Shown here: positions 25,200 through 33,496 of the stretch, piece after piece
Numbering within the stretch: the stretch's first letter is position 1
Layout of the letters: every line of letters starts with the position of its first letter
Assembly (NCBI GenBank): GCA_000746015.1
Contig: KN050797.1
Coordinates: forward strand, 178,675-242,674
From: Lachnospiraceae bacterium MA2020
GTDB lineage: Bacteria; Bacillota; Clostridia; Lachnospirales; Lachnospiraceae
Length of the DNA: 64,000 nt
Reading direction: 5' to 3'
Position numbers and translations under genes: made by a program
Notes under the pieces: generated by a model
Database searches by the model: none
What the model was told of the DNA's origin: nothing
Seen by the model: only the letters and a program-made list of their open reading frames with translations

Positions 25200-26582
25200 A
25201 TGGATATTTTTGATTATATGCGTGCTAATAGCATGAAAAAGGAGTCTCCGCTTGCTGCGAGGATGCGTCCGACTACTCTTGATGAGATAGTAGGACAGCA
25301 GCACATAGTCGGCAAGGATAAGATGCTCTATCGTGCTATCAAAGCTGATAAGTTGTCATCAATTATATTGTATGGACCGCCCGGTACGGGAAAGACCACG
25401 ATAGCAAAGGTTATTGCAAACACTACAAAGGCTGAGTTTGTGCAGCTGAATGCTACCATTGCAGGTAAGAAAGATATGGAAGGCGTGGTTGAGTCTGCCA
25501 AGAATAATCGTGGCATGTATCAGAAGAAAACTATTCTGTTTATCGACGAGATACATAGATTTAATAAGGGCCAGCAGGATTATCTTTTACCATTTGTAGA
25601 GGATGGTACAGTCATTTTGATCGGTGCGACAACGGAGAATCCATATTTTGAAGTAAATGGGGCTTTGATATCGCGTTCTATAATATTTGAGCTTAAATCT
25701 CTCACTAAAGAGGAGTCAAAGCAGCTTATCATGAGGGCTTTGACAGATAATGACAAAGGTTTGGGCTCATACGGAGCAGTGATTGATGATGATGCTCTTG
25801 ATTTCCTTGCAGATGTGTCTAATGGCGATGCGAGATCAGCGTTAAACGCACTTGAGCTTGCGGTAATGACTACAGAGAAGTCTGAAGATGGCAAGATTCA
25901 TATAGATATTGATGTTGCGAGTGAATGTATCCAAAGGCGCGTTGTTAGATATGATAAAGATGGTGACAATCATTATGATACGATTTCGGCATTTATAAAG
26001 AGCCTTAGAGGCTCAGATCCGGATGCAGCTGTATTTTATCTTGCAAAGATGCTTGATGCAGGTGAAGATATTAAGTTTATCGCTCGAAGAATGATGATAG
26101 CAGCGTCTGAAGATGTCGGAAATGCAGACCCAGAGGCTCTGCAGGTCGCAGTTGCAGCCTCTCTTGCAGTAGAGAGGATAGGTATGCCTGAGGCAAGGAT
26201 AATACTTAGCCAGGCGGCAACATATATTGCTACGGCGCCAAAGAGCAACGCATCATATATCGCTATAGATGAGGCTTTAAGGACTGTAAAGGAGGTGGAC
26301 AGGGTGACTATTCCTTCACATTTACAGGATGCTCATTATAAGAGTGCAGAAAAACTTGGTCATGGCGTGGGGTACAAATATGCCCATGACTATCCCAATC
26401 ACTATGTAAAACAGCAGTATCTTCCCTACGAGCTTAATGGCAAGGAGTTTTATTCTCCAACTGGTATGGGATATGAAAAAAAGATTCGCGAACACATGAA
26501 AAAGATCCGCAGTGAAGCGGAGCCAGATACCGTTCGAAGTAGCGAAGCAGCGAGATTACGGGATCGGCCCCGAAAGGATTAA
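25200..26582 (+). CDS. rarA: Replication-associated recombination ATPase RarA
   Basis: RarA (MgsA) is a clamp-loader-like AAA+ ATPase acting at stalled replication forks. The protein shows Walker A GPPGTGKTTIAKVIA, Walker B FIDEIHRFNKGQQD, a sensor region ATTENPYFEVN and the family C-terminal region AHYKSAEKLGHGVGYKYAHD. It is 460 residues, slightly long: after MKKIRSE comes an unusual arginine-rich tail VRSSEAARLRDRPRKD. The bases of that tail (about 26513-26580) are more GC-rich and repeat-like than the gene body, so a repeat may have overrun the original stop. It follows the DUF4250 gene by one base. Confidence 0.95.
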   Translation: MDIFDYMRANSMKKESPLAARMRPTTLDEIVGQQHIVGKDKMLYRAIKADKLSSIILYGPPGTGKTTIAKVIANTTKAEFVQLNATIAGKKDMEGVVESAKNNRGMYQKKTILFIDEIHRFNKGQQDYLLPFVEDGTVILIGATTENPYFEVNGALISRSIIFELKSLTKEESKQLIMRALTDNDKGLGSYGAVIDDDALDFLADVSNGDARSALNALELAVMTTEKSEDGKIHIDIDVASECIQRRVVRYDKDGDNHYDTISAFIKSLRGSDPDAAVFYLAKMLDAGEDIKFIARRMMIAASEDVGNADPEALQVAVAASLAVERIGMPEARIILSQAATYIATAPKSNASYIAIDEALRTVKEVDRVTIPSHLQDAHYKSAEKLGHGVGYKYAHDYPNHYVKQQYLPYELNGKEFYSPTGMGYEKKIREHMKKIRSEAEPDTVRSSEAARLRDRPRKD

Positions 26583-26634
26583 GAAAAATAATAAACCAGC
26601 GATACGCTAGGGACAATGACGGAGGTATTTCAAT

Positions 26635-28203
26635 ATGGCACATGAATGGCTTGATAAGGCGCTTTTTTACGAAATTTATCCTCAATCCTTTATGGATACT
26701 AATGCAGATGGTATAGGTGATTTTCAGGGTATCATAGAAAAGCTAGACTATATACTTGAACTCGGATGTAATGCCATATGGCTTAATCCATGCTTTGATT
26801 CACCGTTTGTAGATGCGGGATACGATGTTCGTAACTATTACAAAGTTGCGCCGAGGTATGGAACAAATGAAGATCTGAAGCGCCTTTTCCGCGAGGCTCA
26901 TATGAGAGGGATGCATGTTCTTCTCGATCTTGTTCCGGGACATACTTCATCTGATTGTGAATGGTTTAAAAAGTCCGGAATGGCTGACAAAAATGAGTAT
27001 ACGGACAGATATGTATGGACTGATAATATCTGGTCAAATACAGAAGCTGTGCATAATACTACCGGATTTATCAGGGGTGGATATGAGAGAAATGGTGCTG
27101 CATTGGTTAATTTCTTTACGGCACAGCCCGCTTTGAACTATGGTTTTGCACGTGTTGATCAGCCGTGGCAGCAAAAATACGATGAGCCGGGTCCTATGGC
27201 AACACGCGAAGCAATGAAAGATGTTATGAGATTCTGGCTCGATATGGGATGCGATGGATTCCGCGTGGATATGGCAGGATCACTGGTTAAAAATGATGAG
27301 GACCAGGCTGCAACTATCAGTCTTTGGCAGGATTTCAGAAAGTTTCTTGATGAAGAGTATCCTAATGCGGTAATGGTTTCTGAGTGGGGAGAGCCGGATA
27401 AGTCACTGGCTGCCGGTTTCCATATGGATTTCCTGCTTCATTTTGGACCGTCTAACTACATGGATCTTTTCAGAGTGGAGCATCCGTTTTTTAGTCGTGA
27501 GGGAAAAGGAGATGCAGCTACATTTTTTGGCAAGTACATGAGAAATAAGCATCTTGCAGACAGAGGTGACGGACTCATCTGTATTCCTTCAGGAAATCAT
27601 GATATGCAGCGTATATCCAAGTATCTTGATGAGTCAGAGCTTAAGATCGCATTTGCATTTTTGCTTTCTATGCCAGGTGTGCCGTTTATCTACTACGGTG
27701 ACGAGATAGGTATGAGATATCTTGAGGGCTTAAAGTCTGTAGAAGGTGGATATGAGCGAACAGGCTCAAGAAGTCCGATGCAGTGGAATAAGAAGGCAAA
27801 TGCCGGATTTTCTGCAGCACCATCAGATGAGCTGTATATTCCGATAGATCCGGACAAGCAGAGACCTGATGTTATGACACAGCGCAGGAATATCAATTCA
27901 CTTTATTCTACCATACAGCAGCTTGCAGAAGTGCGTGCTGAGCACAGTGCTCTTCACAACAGGAGTGGATTTAAGCTTCTTCATTGCGAGAAGTTCAGTT
28001 ATCCGCTTGTATATGAGAGATTTGACGAAAAAGAAGGAACAGTGTTAGTCATAATCAATCCAAGCGGACGTGATACAGAAATTGAATTGACTATTCCTGA
28101 GGGTGGCGAGACGATCTTTACATATGGCGGCAAGGTAGCTGCTCATGGTGACAAGGTCAAGATCCCTGCCGAAAGTGCCAATTTTATTCTTATCAATGTT
28201 TAA
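26635..28203 (+). CDS. GH13 alpha-glucosidase-like enzyme (cytosolic)
   Basis: The 522-residue protein begins LFYEIYPQSFMDTNADGIGD, typical of GH13 oligo-1,6-glucosidase/trehalose-synthase-like enzymes. GH13 residues are visible: LLDLVPGHTS (region I), GFRVDMAG with nucleophile D212, SEWGE with acid E250, and SGNHDM with D323. The region I histidine motif is VPGH rather than VNH, and the region IV histidine is preceded by SGN rather than D, both unusual for classic alpha-glucosidases. A C-terminal beta domain ends in AESANFILINV. There is no signal peptide. It probably cleaves or rearranges imported glucosides. GGAGG precedes the ATG. Confidence 0.88.
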   Translation: MAHEWLDKALFYEIYPQSFMDTNADGIGDFQGIIEKLDYILELGCNAIWLNPCFDSPFVDAGYDVRNYYKVAPRYGTNEDLKRLFREAHMRGMHVLLDLVPGHTSSDCEWFKKSGMADKNEYTDRYVWTDNIWSNTEAVHNTTGFIRGGYERNGAALVNFFTAQPALNYGFARVDQPWQQKYDEPGPMATREAMKDVMRFWLDMGCDGFRVDMAGSLVKNDEDQAATISLWQDFRKFLDEEYPNAVMVSEWGEPDKSLAAGFHMDFLLHFGPSNYMDLFRVEHPFFSREGKGDAATFFGKYMRNKHLADRGDGLICIPSGNHDMQRISKYLDESELKIAFAFLLSMPGVPFIYYGDEIGMRYLEGLKSVEGGYERTGSRSPMQWNKKANAGFSAAPSDELYIPIDPDKQRPDVMTQRRNINSLYSTIQQLAEVRAEHSALHNRSGFKLLHCEKFSYPLVYERFDEKEGTVLVIINPSGRDTEIELTIPEGGETIFTYGGKVAAHGDKVKIPAESANFILINV

Positions 28204-28229
28204 ATAAAAGTTCAAAAAAATCTTATAAA

Positions 28230-28263
28230 ACCGCTTGCATCATCAGTGTGCAAGCGGTATAAT
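28230..28263 (+). promoter_or_regulatory. rho promoter inside an inverted repeat
   Basis: TTGCAT (28235-28240), a 17-base spacer and perfect TATAAT (28258-28263) form a promoter. A 10-bp inverted repeat, ACCGCTTGCA (28230-28239) and TGCAAGCGGT (28249-28258), spans its -35 box and the edge of its -10 box. On the + strand no T run follows, so it is not a + strand terminator. It resembles an operator or cruciform site. Confidence 0.7.
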
Positions 28264-28373
28264 ACCATCGTCTATAAATCTATTTAATCAGAAAAGAGAT
28301 ATATTTTAAAGAAATCCCAATTAATTATTTATAGAGTTAAATACGTGAAAGATGTTTTTGGCGGAGGTTATTA

Positions 28374-30080
28374 ATGCGAGAAAAATTGAAGACACTTACC
28401 CTTGTTGCGCTTAAAGAAATGGGTAAAAATGCCGGCATTAAGGGCTATTCTACTATGAATAAGGAAACCCTTATAGATGCTTTAGTACAGACAAGCGGAG
28501 GCAGTCAGGATTCCATTAATGTAGAAGAGGAAGCTCCAAAGAAGCGCGGCAGAAAGCCTGCAAAAGCTAAGGAAGCAGAAGCTGAAGTGCAGGAAAAGAC
28601 ATATGATGATGTTGCAACCAAGAGCATACAGGATGAAGTCAGAGAAATATCTGAAAGACCTATAAGGCAGGAAAATCAAGCAAGGAAGTCACCTCGTGGC
28701 AGAATTGTAAATGTTCAGGACAGAAATAATCTAGATAGAAATGTTCAGGACAGAAATAATCAGGACAGAAATAATCAGGATAGAAACAATCAAGACAGAA
28801 ATAATCAAGATAGATCATATCAGTCAAGAAATCCACAGGATGGTCAGTCACAGACCGATAGAAATGGGTATACTCCTAAAAAGAATGTAGTTTATACAAA
28901 TAATAACAGCAATAGCAATAAAGATGAGCTCGATGAAAAAGAACGTAAAGAGCTTGATTCCGGTATCACAGTAAGCGGTATTCTTGAAGTAATGCCGGAT
29001 GGATTCGGCTTTATAAGATGCGACAATTATATGCCTGGTGAAAACGATGTATATGTTGCTCCAAGCCAGATCCGCAGATTTAATCTTAAAACCGGAGATA
29101 TAATTTCCGGTAATTTGAGAGTTCGCAATCAGGGAGAAAAATTCCCGGCACTTCTTTATCTCACAAAGGTAAATGACAGAAACCCGGAAGAAGCAATCAA
29201 GAGAATGAATTTTGAGAATATGACTCCGATATTCCCGAATGAGAGAATAATGCTTGAGCCTGGATGCAATTCTGTAGCAATGAGGATGATGGATATTATT
29301 GCTCCTATCGGTAAGGGACAGAGAGGTATGATAGTTGCTCCTCCTAAGGCCGGTAAGACAACCCTTTTGAAGCAGATAGCACAGTCTGTAACAAAAGCAC
29401 ATCCGGAAATTCATCTTATAATACTTCTTATCGATGAACGTCCGGAAGAAGTTACTGACATAAAAGAGTCTATTACAGCAAAGAATGTTGAGGTAATACA
29501 TTCAACATTTGATGAGCTTCCGGATCATCACAAGAGAGTATCTGAGATGGCGATTGAGCGTGCAAGAAGGCTTGTAGAGCTTCACGAAGATGTTATGATC
29601 CTTCTTGATTCTATCACAAGACTTGCAAGAGCATATAACATCACTGTTACAGCTTCAGGACGAACACTTTCTGGCGGTCTTGATCCTGCAGCTCTCCATA
29701 TGCCAAAGAGATTCTTTGGTGCTGCGAGAAATATGCGCGAGGGTGGTTCACTGACAATCCTTGCAACAGCACTTGTTGATACTGGAAGTAAGATGGACGA
29801 TGTAGTCTATGAGGAGTTTAAGGGAACAGGTAATATGGAAATGGTTCTTAACAGAAAACTCCAGGAAAAGCGTGTATTTCCGGCAATAGATCTGCAGAAG
29901 TCAGGTACAAGAAGAGATGATCTTCTTCTTTCAAAAGAAGAAATGACTGCAACAGATATCATACATCGTGCGGTAAATGGTGCTCGCAGTGAAGAAGCTG
30001 TTGAGCGTCTCATAGATACATTCGCACATACTAAGTCAAATAGAGACTTTATATCTTACGTTAAAAAGACCAGGTTTTAA
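28374..30080 (+). CDS. rho: Transcription termination factor Rho with N/Q-rich insertion
   Basis: Rho is a ring helicase that terminates transcription. The 568-residue protein has the Rho N-terminal helical domain (1-36), a long low-complexity insertion (about 50-190), the RNA-binding cold-shock-like domain (about 195-275, [20 protein letters not shown]), and the ATPase domain with P-loop [15 protein letters not shown] near 325, then [11 protein letters not shown] and the Q-loop region [15 protein letters not shown]. The insertion contains seven QDRNN-type repeats. E. coli Rho lacks it and is about 419 residues. Insertions of this kind in other bacteria form prion-like or phase-separating assemblies. 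GGAGG precedes the ATG. Confidence 0.97.
   Translation: MREKLKTLTLVALKEMGKNAGIKGYSTMNKETLIDALVQTSGGSQDSINVEEEAPKKRGRKPAKAKEAEAEVQEKTYDDVATKSIQDEVREISERPIRQENQARKSPRGRIVNVQDRNNLDRNVQDRNNQDRNNQDRNNQDRNNQDRSYQSRNPQDGQSQTDRNGYTPKKNVVYTNNNSNSNKDELDEKERKELDSGITVSGILEVMPDGFGFIRCDNYMPGENDVYVAPSQIRRFNLKTGDIISGNLRVRNQGEKFPALLYLTKVNDRNPEEAIKRMNFENMTPIFPNERIMLEPGCNSVAMRMMDIIAPIGKGQRGMIVAPPKAGKTTLLKQIAQSVTKAHPEIHLIILLIDERPEEVTDIKESITAKNVEVIHSTFDELPDHHKRVSEMAIERARRLVELHEDVMILLDSITRLARAYNITVTASGRTLSGGLDPAALHMPKRFFGAARNMREGGSLTILATALVDTGSKMDDVVYEEFKGTGNMEMVLNRKLQEKRVFPAIDLQKSGTRRDDLLLSKEEMTATDIIHRAVNGARSEEAVERLIDTFAHTKSNRDFISYVKKTRF
28716..28820 (+). repeat. Seven 15-base tandem repeats in rho
   Basis: Units of the form CAGGACAGAAATAAT run in frame from 28716 to 28820, three identical and four with base changes, encoding Q-D-R-N-N. 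One unit reads CTAGATAGAAATGTT (LDRNV). Nearly exact copies suggest recent slippage. Confidence 0.9.
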
Positions 30081-30089
30081 CGTTGGTTG

Positions 30090-30278
30090 ATAATAGCCGT
30101 GATTTGTTGTATTATAGTATTTGGTGTTTTTATGCACTTATACTGGTACAATAACACGGCTATTATTATGCCTTGCGGGAAGCATATAGGAGCCTTTTTT
30201 GTTGTCGTGCGTATTTTGCACGACATTACAAAAACGGACATCCGACAACATTTAGTCAGATAATAACAGGCGTTATTA
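30090..30278 (+). promoter_or_regulatory. Intergenic region ahead of the glycan cluster: inverted repeats and candidate promoter
   Basis: A 12-bp inverted repeat, ATAATAGCCGTG (30090-30101) and CACGGCTATTAT (30155-30166), flanks an extended -10 box TGGTACAAT (30144-30152). Further on are a 7-bp hairpin GTCGTGC/GCACGAC (30204-30224) and a 7-bp hairpin TAATAAC/GTTATTA (30261-30278) directly before the GAGGAG site of the first gene. I found no clear terminator for rho. The function of these structures is inferred from position only. Confidence 0.5.
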
Positions 30279-30288
30279 GAGGAGATTC

Positions 30289-31179
30289 ATGAGCCAGATT
30301 AAAATTGCTCATCTGATATTATGTCATACGGATCCGGAAATGGTTAAAAGGACCGCGACACGATTAGCTGAGTTTTCGGATGTTTACATCCATATTGATA
30401 AAAAGGCTGATAAGGAGCCATTTATATTGCAGGATGATCCACGAGTTTTTTATCTGGAGAAACGATATGATGTAGGATGGGGAACGTGGACATCTGTACA
30501 GGCTGAGGTAGAGCTTATACGTGAAGCATTGTCAAAAGGGAAAGAATATGACCGGCTTGTCTTAATGCAAGGACTTGACTATCCTATTAAGTCGGATCAT
30601 GAGATAGAAGCTTTTTTCTATGCCAATAAGGATACTGAGTTCATAAAGGGGTGTATGCCATTAGCATCGCCGCTTGATAAGATACGATACAAGGTTACAG
30701 TGCCTCATTTTTCAGTATGCAGGAATATTTTTACTAAGGCATTGAATGTTCTTTTCAGGAAGCTGAATTTAGAGATCCGAAAAGGTATCATCAGTGAAAA
30801 TGGAAAGAATTATGATCTTTACTGGGGATCTGCGCAGTGGGCTCTGACGGGTAAATGTGCAGGATATATAGTTGATTTTTATGATTCGCATGATAGCTTT
30901 AACCGTTGGTTTTATATGGCTTCTACTGTGGACGAGCTTTATTTTACTACAATAGTGCATAATTCAAGATTTAGGGATAATGTACCAAAAGCACAAGTTA
31001 GATCCGGAGATATCGGTGATTTTATGAATCTTGATTATTTTAAATATCTTCCGGGACATATAAAAGTGTTTGATGAAAAAGACTATGACGAGCTTACCAG
31101 GCTTGATGGATTTTTATATGCAAGGAAAATGAAGAGTGGGGAGTCAGCAAAGCTACTTGATCTGCTGGACATGAAATGA
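30289..31179 (+). CDS. GT14-like beta-1,6-N-acetylglucosaminyltransferase / xylosyltransferase family protein
   Basis: The 296-residue protein resembles the Core-2/I-branching enzyme family. It starts KIAHLILCHTDPEMVKRTA and has VYIHIDKK, VGWGTWTSVQAEVELIREAL and LVLMQGLDYPIKS, then WGSAQWALTG and DELYFTTIVHNS. These are the family's nucleotide and acceptor motifs. Bacterial members are found in capsule and exopolysaccharide loci and add a sugar branch; the donor is not known. GAGGAG lies 5 bases before the ATG. This is the first gene of the glycan cluster and overlaps the next gene by four bases. Confidence 0.85.
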   Translation: MSQIKIAHLILCHTDPEMVKRTATRLAEFSDVYIHIDKKADKEPFILQDDPRVFYLEKRYDVGWGTWTSVQAEVELIREALSKGKEYDRLVLMQGLDYPIKSDHEIEAFFYANKDTEFIKGCMPLASPLDKIRYKVTVPHFSVCRNIFTKALNVLFRKLNLEIRKGIISENGKNYDLYWGSAQWALTGKCAGYIVDFYDSHDSFNRWFYMASTVDELYFTTIVHNSRFRDNVPKAQVRSGDIGDFMNLDYFKYLPGHIKVFDEKDYDELTRLDGFLYARKMKSGESAKLLDLLDMK

Positions 31180-32276
31180 AAAAACTACTGATAATTACAA
31201 ATATTCCATCTCCTTATAGGGTTGATTTTTTTTATTATCTGCAAAAGCATGTGGATGATTTTGAAATTCATATTTTGTTTCAGTCGGATAATGCAAGTTC
31301 ATTTAGGACATGGGATGGTGGAGAGAGCAAATTAAAAAATGTGCATTTCCTTAAGTCAAAAGTGATAAGGGCGACAGGAAATGATATTACGGAAAAATTT
31401 ATACCTACGGGATGCAAGAGGGAGCTGGACAGTATCAGACCTGATGTGGTTGTGTGTATGGAGTATAATCCTACCGCTTTGATCACCAAGCATTGGTGTA
31501 ATGTCCATAAGGTACCATATATCTCATGGTCTGATGGGACGCGGCATGCTGAGAGAAATATAAAGTTTTTCCAAAAATGGTTTAGAAAGTACATTGTAAG
31601 AAATACAGCTGCATTTATAGCAAGTTCAAAAAAGACAAAGGAAAATCAGATTTATCTTGGAGCATCGGCAGATAAGATTTTCCAGAGTACACTTGCTATA
31701 GATATAGATAGATATAAGGATGCAGGTCACGATTATAGACAGTGCAATACTATGATCGTAGTAGGAAGCCTTATAAATCGTAAAGGGATAGATCTTCTTT
31801 TGGATGCGTTGGGGCTCTTAAAGGATTATGACTGGAAACTTGAGCTTGTAGGAGATGGGTCGGAGAAGGAAAATCTCTTAGAACAGGCGAGAAAGCTTGG
31901 AATAGAAGAAAGAATCGTTTTTTGCGGCTATCTGTCGGGAGATGATCTGACAAGAGCTTATGAAAAGTCGGGAATGATGATCTTTCCTACAAGAGAGGAT
32001 TGCTTTGGGCTCGTAACGCTTGAAGCCATGTGCTGTGGTCTGCCGGTAATTAGTTCTAAGTATGCTGACAGTGCTTATGATCTGATAGATGAGGGCACTA
32101 CAGGATTAATTGTTGATCCTTATGACAAAAAAGAAATGGCAGAAGCAATAAAAAGGCTTTTGACGGATAGAGAGTGCTGCATAAGTATGTCTAACGAAGC
32201 AAAAAGGAAGTCTTTGGATTATTCTTTTGAGAAAACTTCAGTTGGATTTATGGAAGCTGTGAGGAGCGTACTTTGA
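31176..32276 (+). CDS. GT4 family glycosyltransferase
   Basis: The 366-residue protein has the two-Rossmann layout of GT-B enzymes. The C-terminal half contains VVGSLINRKGIDLLLDAL, then FPTREDCFGLVTLEAMCCGL with the E-x7-E type donor-binding motif, and DLIDEGTTGLIVDP. It transfers a sugar from a nucleotide donor in the cytosol. It overlaps the previous gene by four bases (ATGA) and its stop is coupled to the TTG start of the next gene. Confidence 0.9.
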   Translation: MKKLLIITNIPSPYRVDFFYYLQKHVDDFEIHILFQSDNASSFRTWDGGESKLKNVHFLKSKVIRATGNDITEKFIPTGCKRELDSIRPDVVVCMEYNPTALITKHWCNVHKVPYISWSDGTRHAERNIKFFQKWFRKYIVRNTAAFIASSKKTKENQIYLGASADKIFQSTLAIDIDRYKDAGHDYRQCNTMIVVGSLINRKGIDLLLDALGLLKDYDWKLELVGDGSEKENLLEQARKLGIEERIVFCGYLSGDDLTRAYEKSGMMIFPTREDCFGLVTLEAMCCGLPVISSKYADSAYDLIDEGTTGLIVDPYDKKEMAEAIKRLLTDRECCISMSNEAKRKSLDYSFEKTSVGFMEAVRSVL

Positions 32277-33496
32277 GAGTAGTTGTGGAAAATATCAAGC
32301 GTACTATATTGATCCTGGCGGGAGCAGGCGTCATAGGTACTTTGTTATTGTTTTTGGTGTTTTGTATTCCGAATGCGGCACTTCAGCACAATGCTGATGG
32401 TGCATGGGAAATATTTAAAAGTGAGGGGATAGAGCATAGCGATATCAAGTATATCACTCACTTTTTTGGAAGCAAACTGATTGCTGACAGTGACATGATG
32501 CGTGCAGTAGTTGCAAATGATGAAAGTCTGACTCCAATAGAAAGAGCAATGGACATAAATGGATATGCAAGATATTGGCATGGATATCTGCTCATTTTAA
32601 GACCTTTATTAGTGTTTTTCAGCTACGGACAGTTCAGATACCTTATGTTTATTTCTTTTGCCATACTTATTTATTTAATGATAAATAAGCTAAATAAAGA
32701 GTTTAATGGCTGTGGTATAGGCTTTGGATTGCTGGTTTCACTTATTTTAGTTCATTTTTCAGCTGTTCCTTTTAGTCTGCATGTAGGAATCACTTTTTTT
32801 GTGGCGTTTCTTGCAGTTTTATATGTGTTAAATAATCAGGAAAAGATGGCTTCAGAGCAGTTTGCGTGGTGTTTTTACCTTATTATAGGTGCGTTGACTT
32901 CATATGTTGACTTTTTGACTACACCTATCGTTACGTTGTGTTTTCCTCTTATGATACAGATATTGCTAGATATTCGCGATGATAAAAAGGATAACAGATA
33001 TATTGCAATCATAAGAAACTCTGTTGCATGGGGCATAGGATATGCGGTTATGTGGGCTGAGAAGTGGTTCATAGGATCAGCTATATTGAGAAAAAACGTG
33101 ATAGCTGATAGTATGAGTGAGGCAAAGCTGTGGCAGACTGTTGGGACGGGACAAAAATATAACTTTGTTTCAGCTCTGGCAAAAAATATCGCATGTATGC
33201 TCCCATTTGGAGAAAGCGCAAGGGAGCTTATTCCTTTTATTGTTGTTGGTGTACTTGCAATAGCTGTGCTTGTAGTGAAGCTATTAAAGCGAACTAATAC
33301 TATTAAAAATAATTTGAAAAAAGCCTTGCCAATATTGTTTATTTCATTATATCCGTTTATATGGATACTTGTTATGTCGAATCATTCCGGAGTACATGCG
33401 ACATTTTGGGTATATAGGATACTTGTAATTACAGTATTTGGAATGATCTGTTTTTATAAATTGATTGTTTCAGAGGAGATAGCTGATGAAAGATAA
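32273..33496 (+). CDS. Polytopic membrane protein of unknown function, glycan cluster
   Basis: The 407-residue protein has one N-terminal helix, a loop of about 80 residues with HNADGAWEIFKSEG and KYITHFFGSKLIADSD, then about 8 to 10 helices. The first large outside loop after helix 1 is the layout of GT-C glycosyltransferases, but I see no DxD or D-E motif that proves it. A polymerase or acyl/sugar transferase role is equally possible. The start is TTG 32273, overlapping the previous stop (TTGA), supported by GAGGAG at 32261-32266; no ATG is near. It overlaps the next gene by 11 bases. Confidence 0.75.
   Translation: MRVVVENIKRTILILAGAGVIGTLLLFLVFCIPNAALQHNADGAWEIFKSEGIEHSDIKYITHFFGSKLIADSDMMRAVVANDESLTPIERAMDINGYARYWHGYLLILRPLLVFFSYGQFRYLMFISFAILIYLMINKLNKEFNGCGIGFGLLVSLILVHFSAVPFSLHVGITFFVAFLAVLYVLNNQEKMASEQFAWCFYLIIGALTSYVDFLTTPIVTLCFPLMIQILLDIRDDKKDNRYIAIIRNSVAWGIGYAVMWAEKWFIGSAILRKNVIADSMSEAKLWQTVGTGQKYNFVSALAKNIACMLPFGESARELIPFIVVGVLAIAVLVVKLLKRTNTIKNNLKKALPILFISLYPFIWILVMSNHSGVHATFWVYRILVITVFGMICFYKLIVSEEIADER

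Noticed and set aside
28230-28258. Inverted repeat read as a terminator for the GH13 gene
   Set aside because: No T run follows on the + strand, and a near-ideal promoter overlaps the repeat.
28716-28820. CRISPR-like tandem repeats in rho
   Set aside because: The units are 15 bases, contiguous with no spacers and in frame within a protein.
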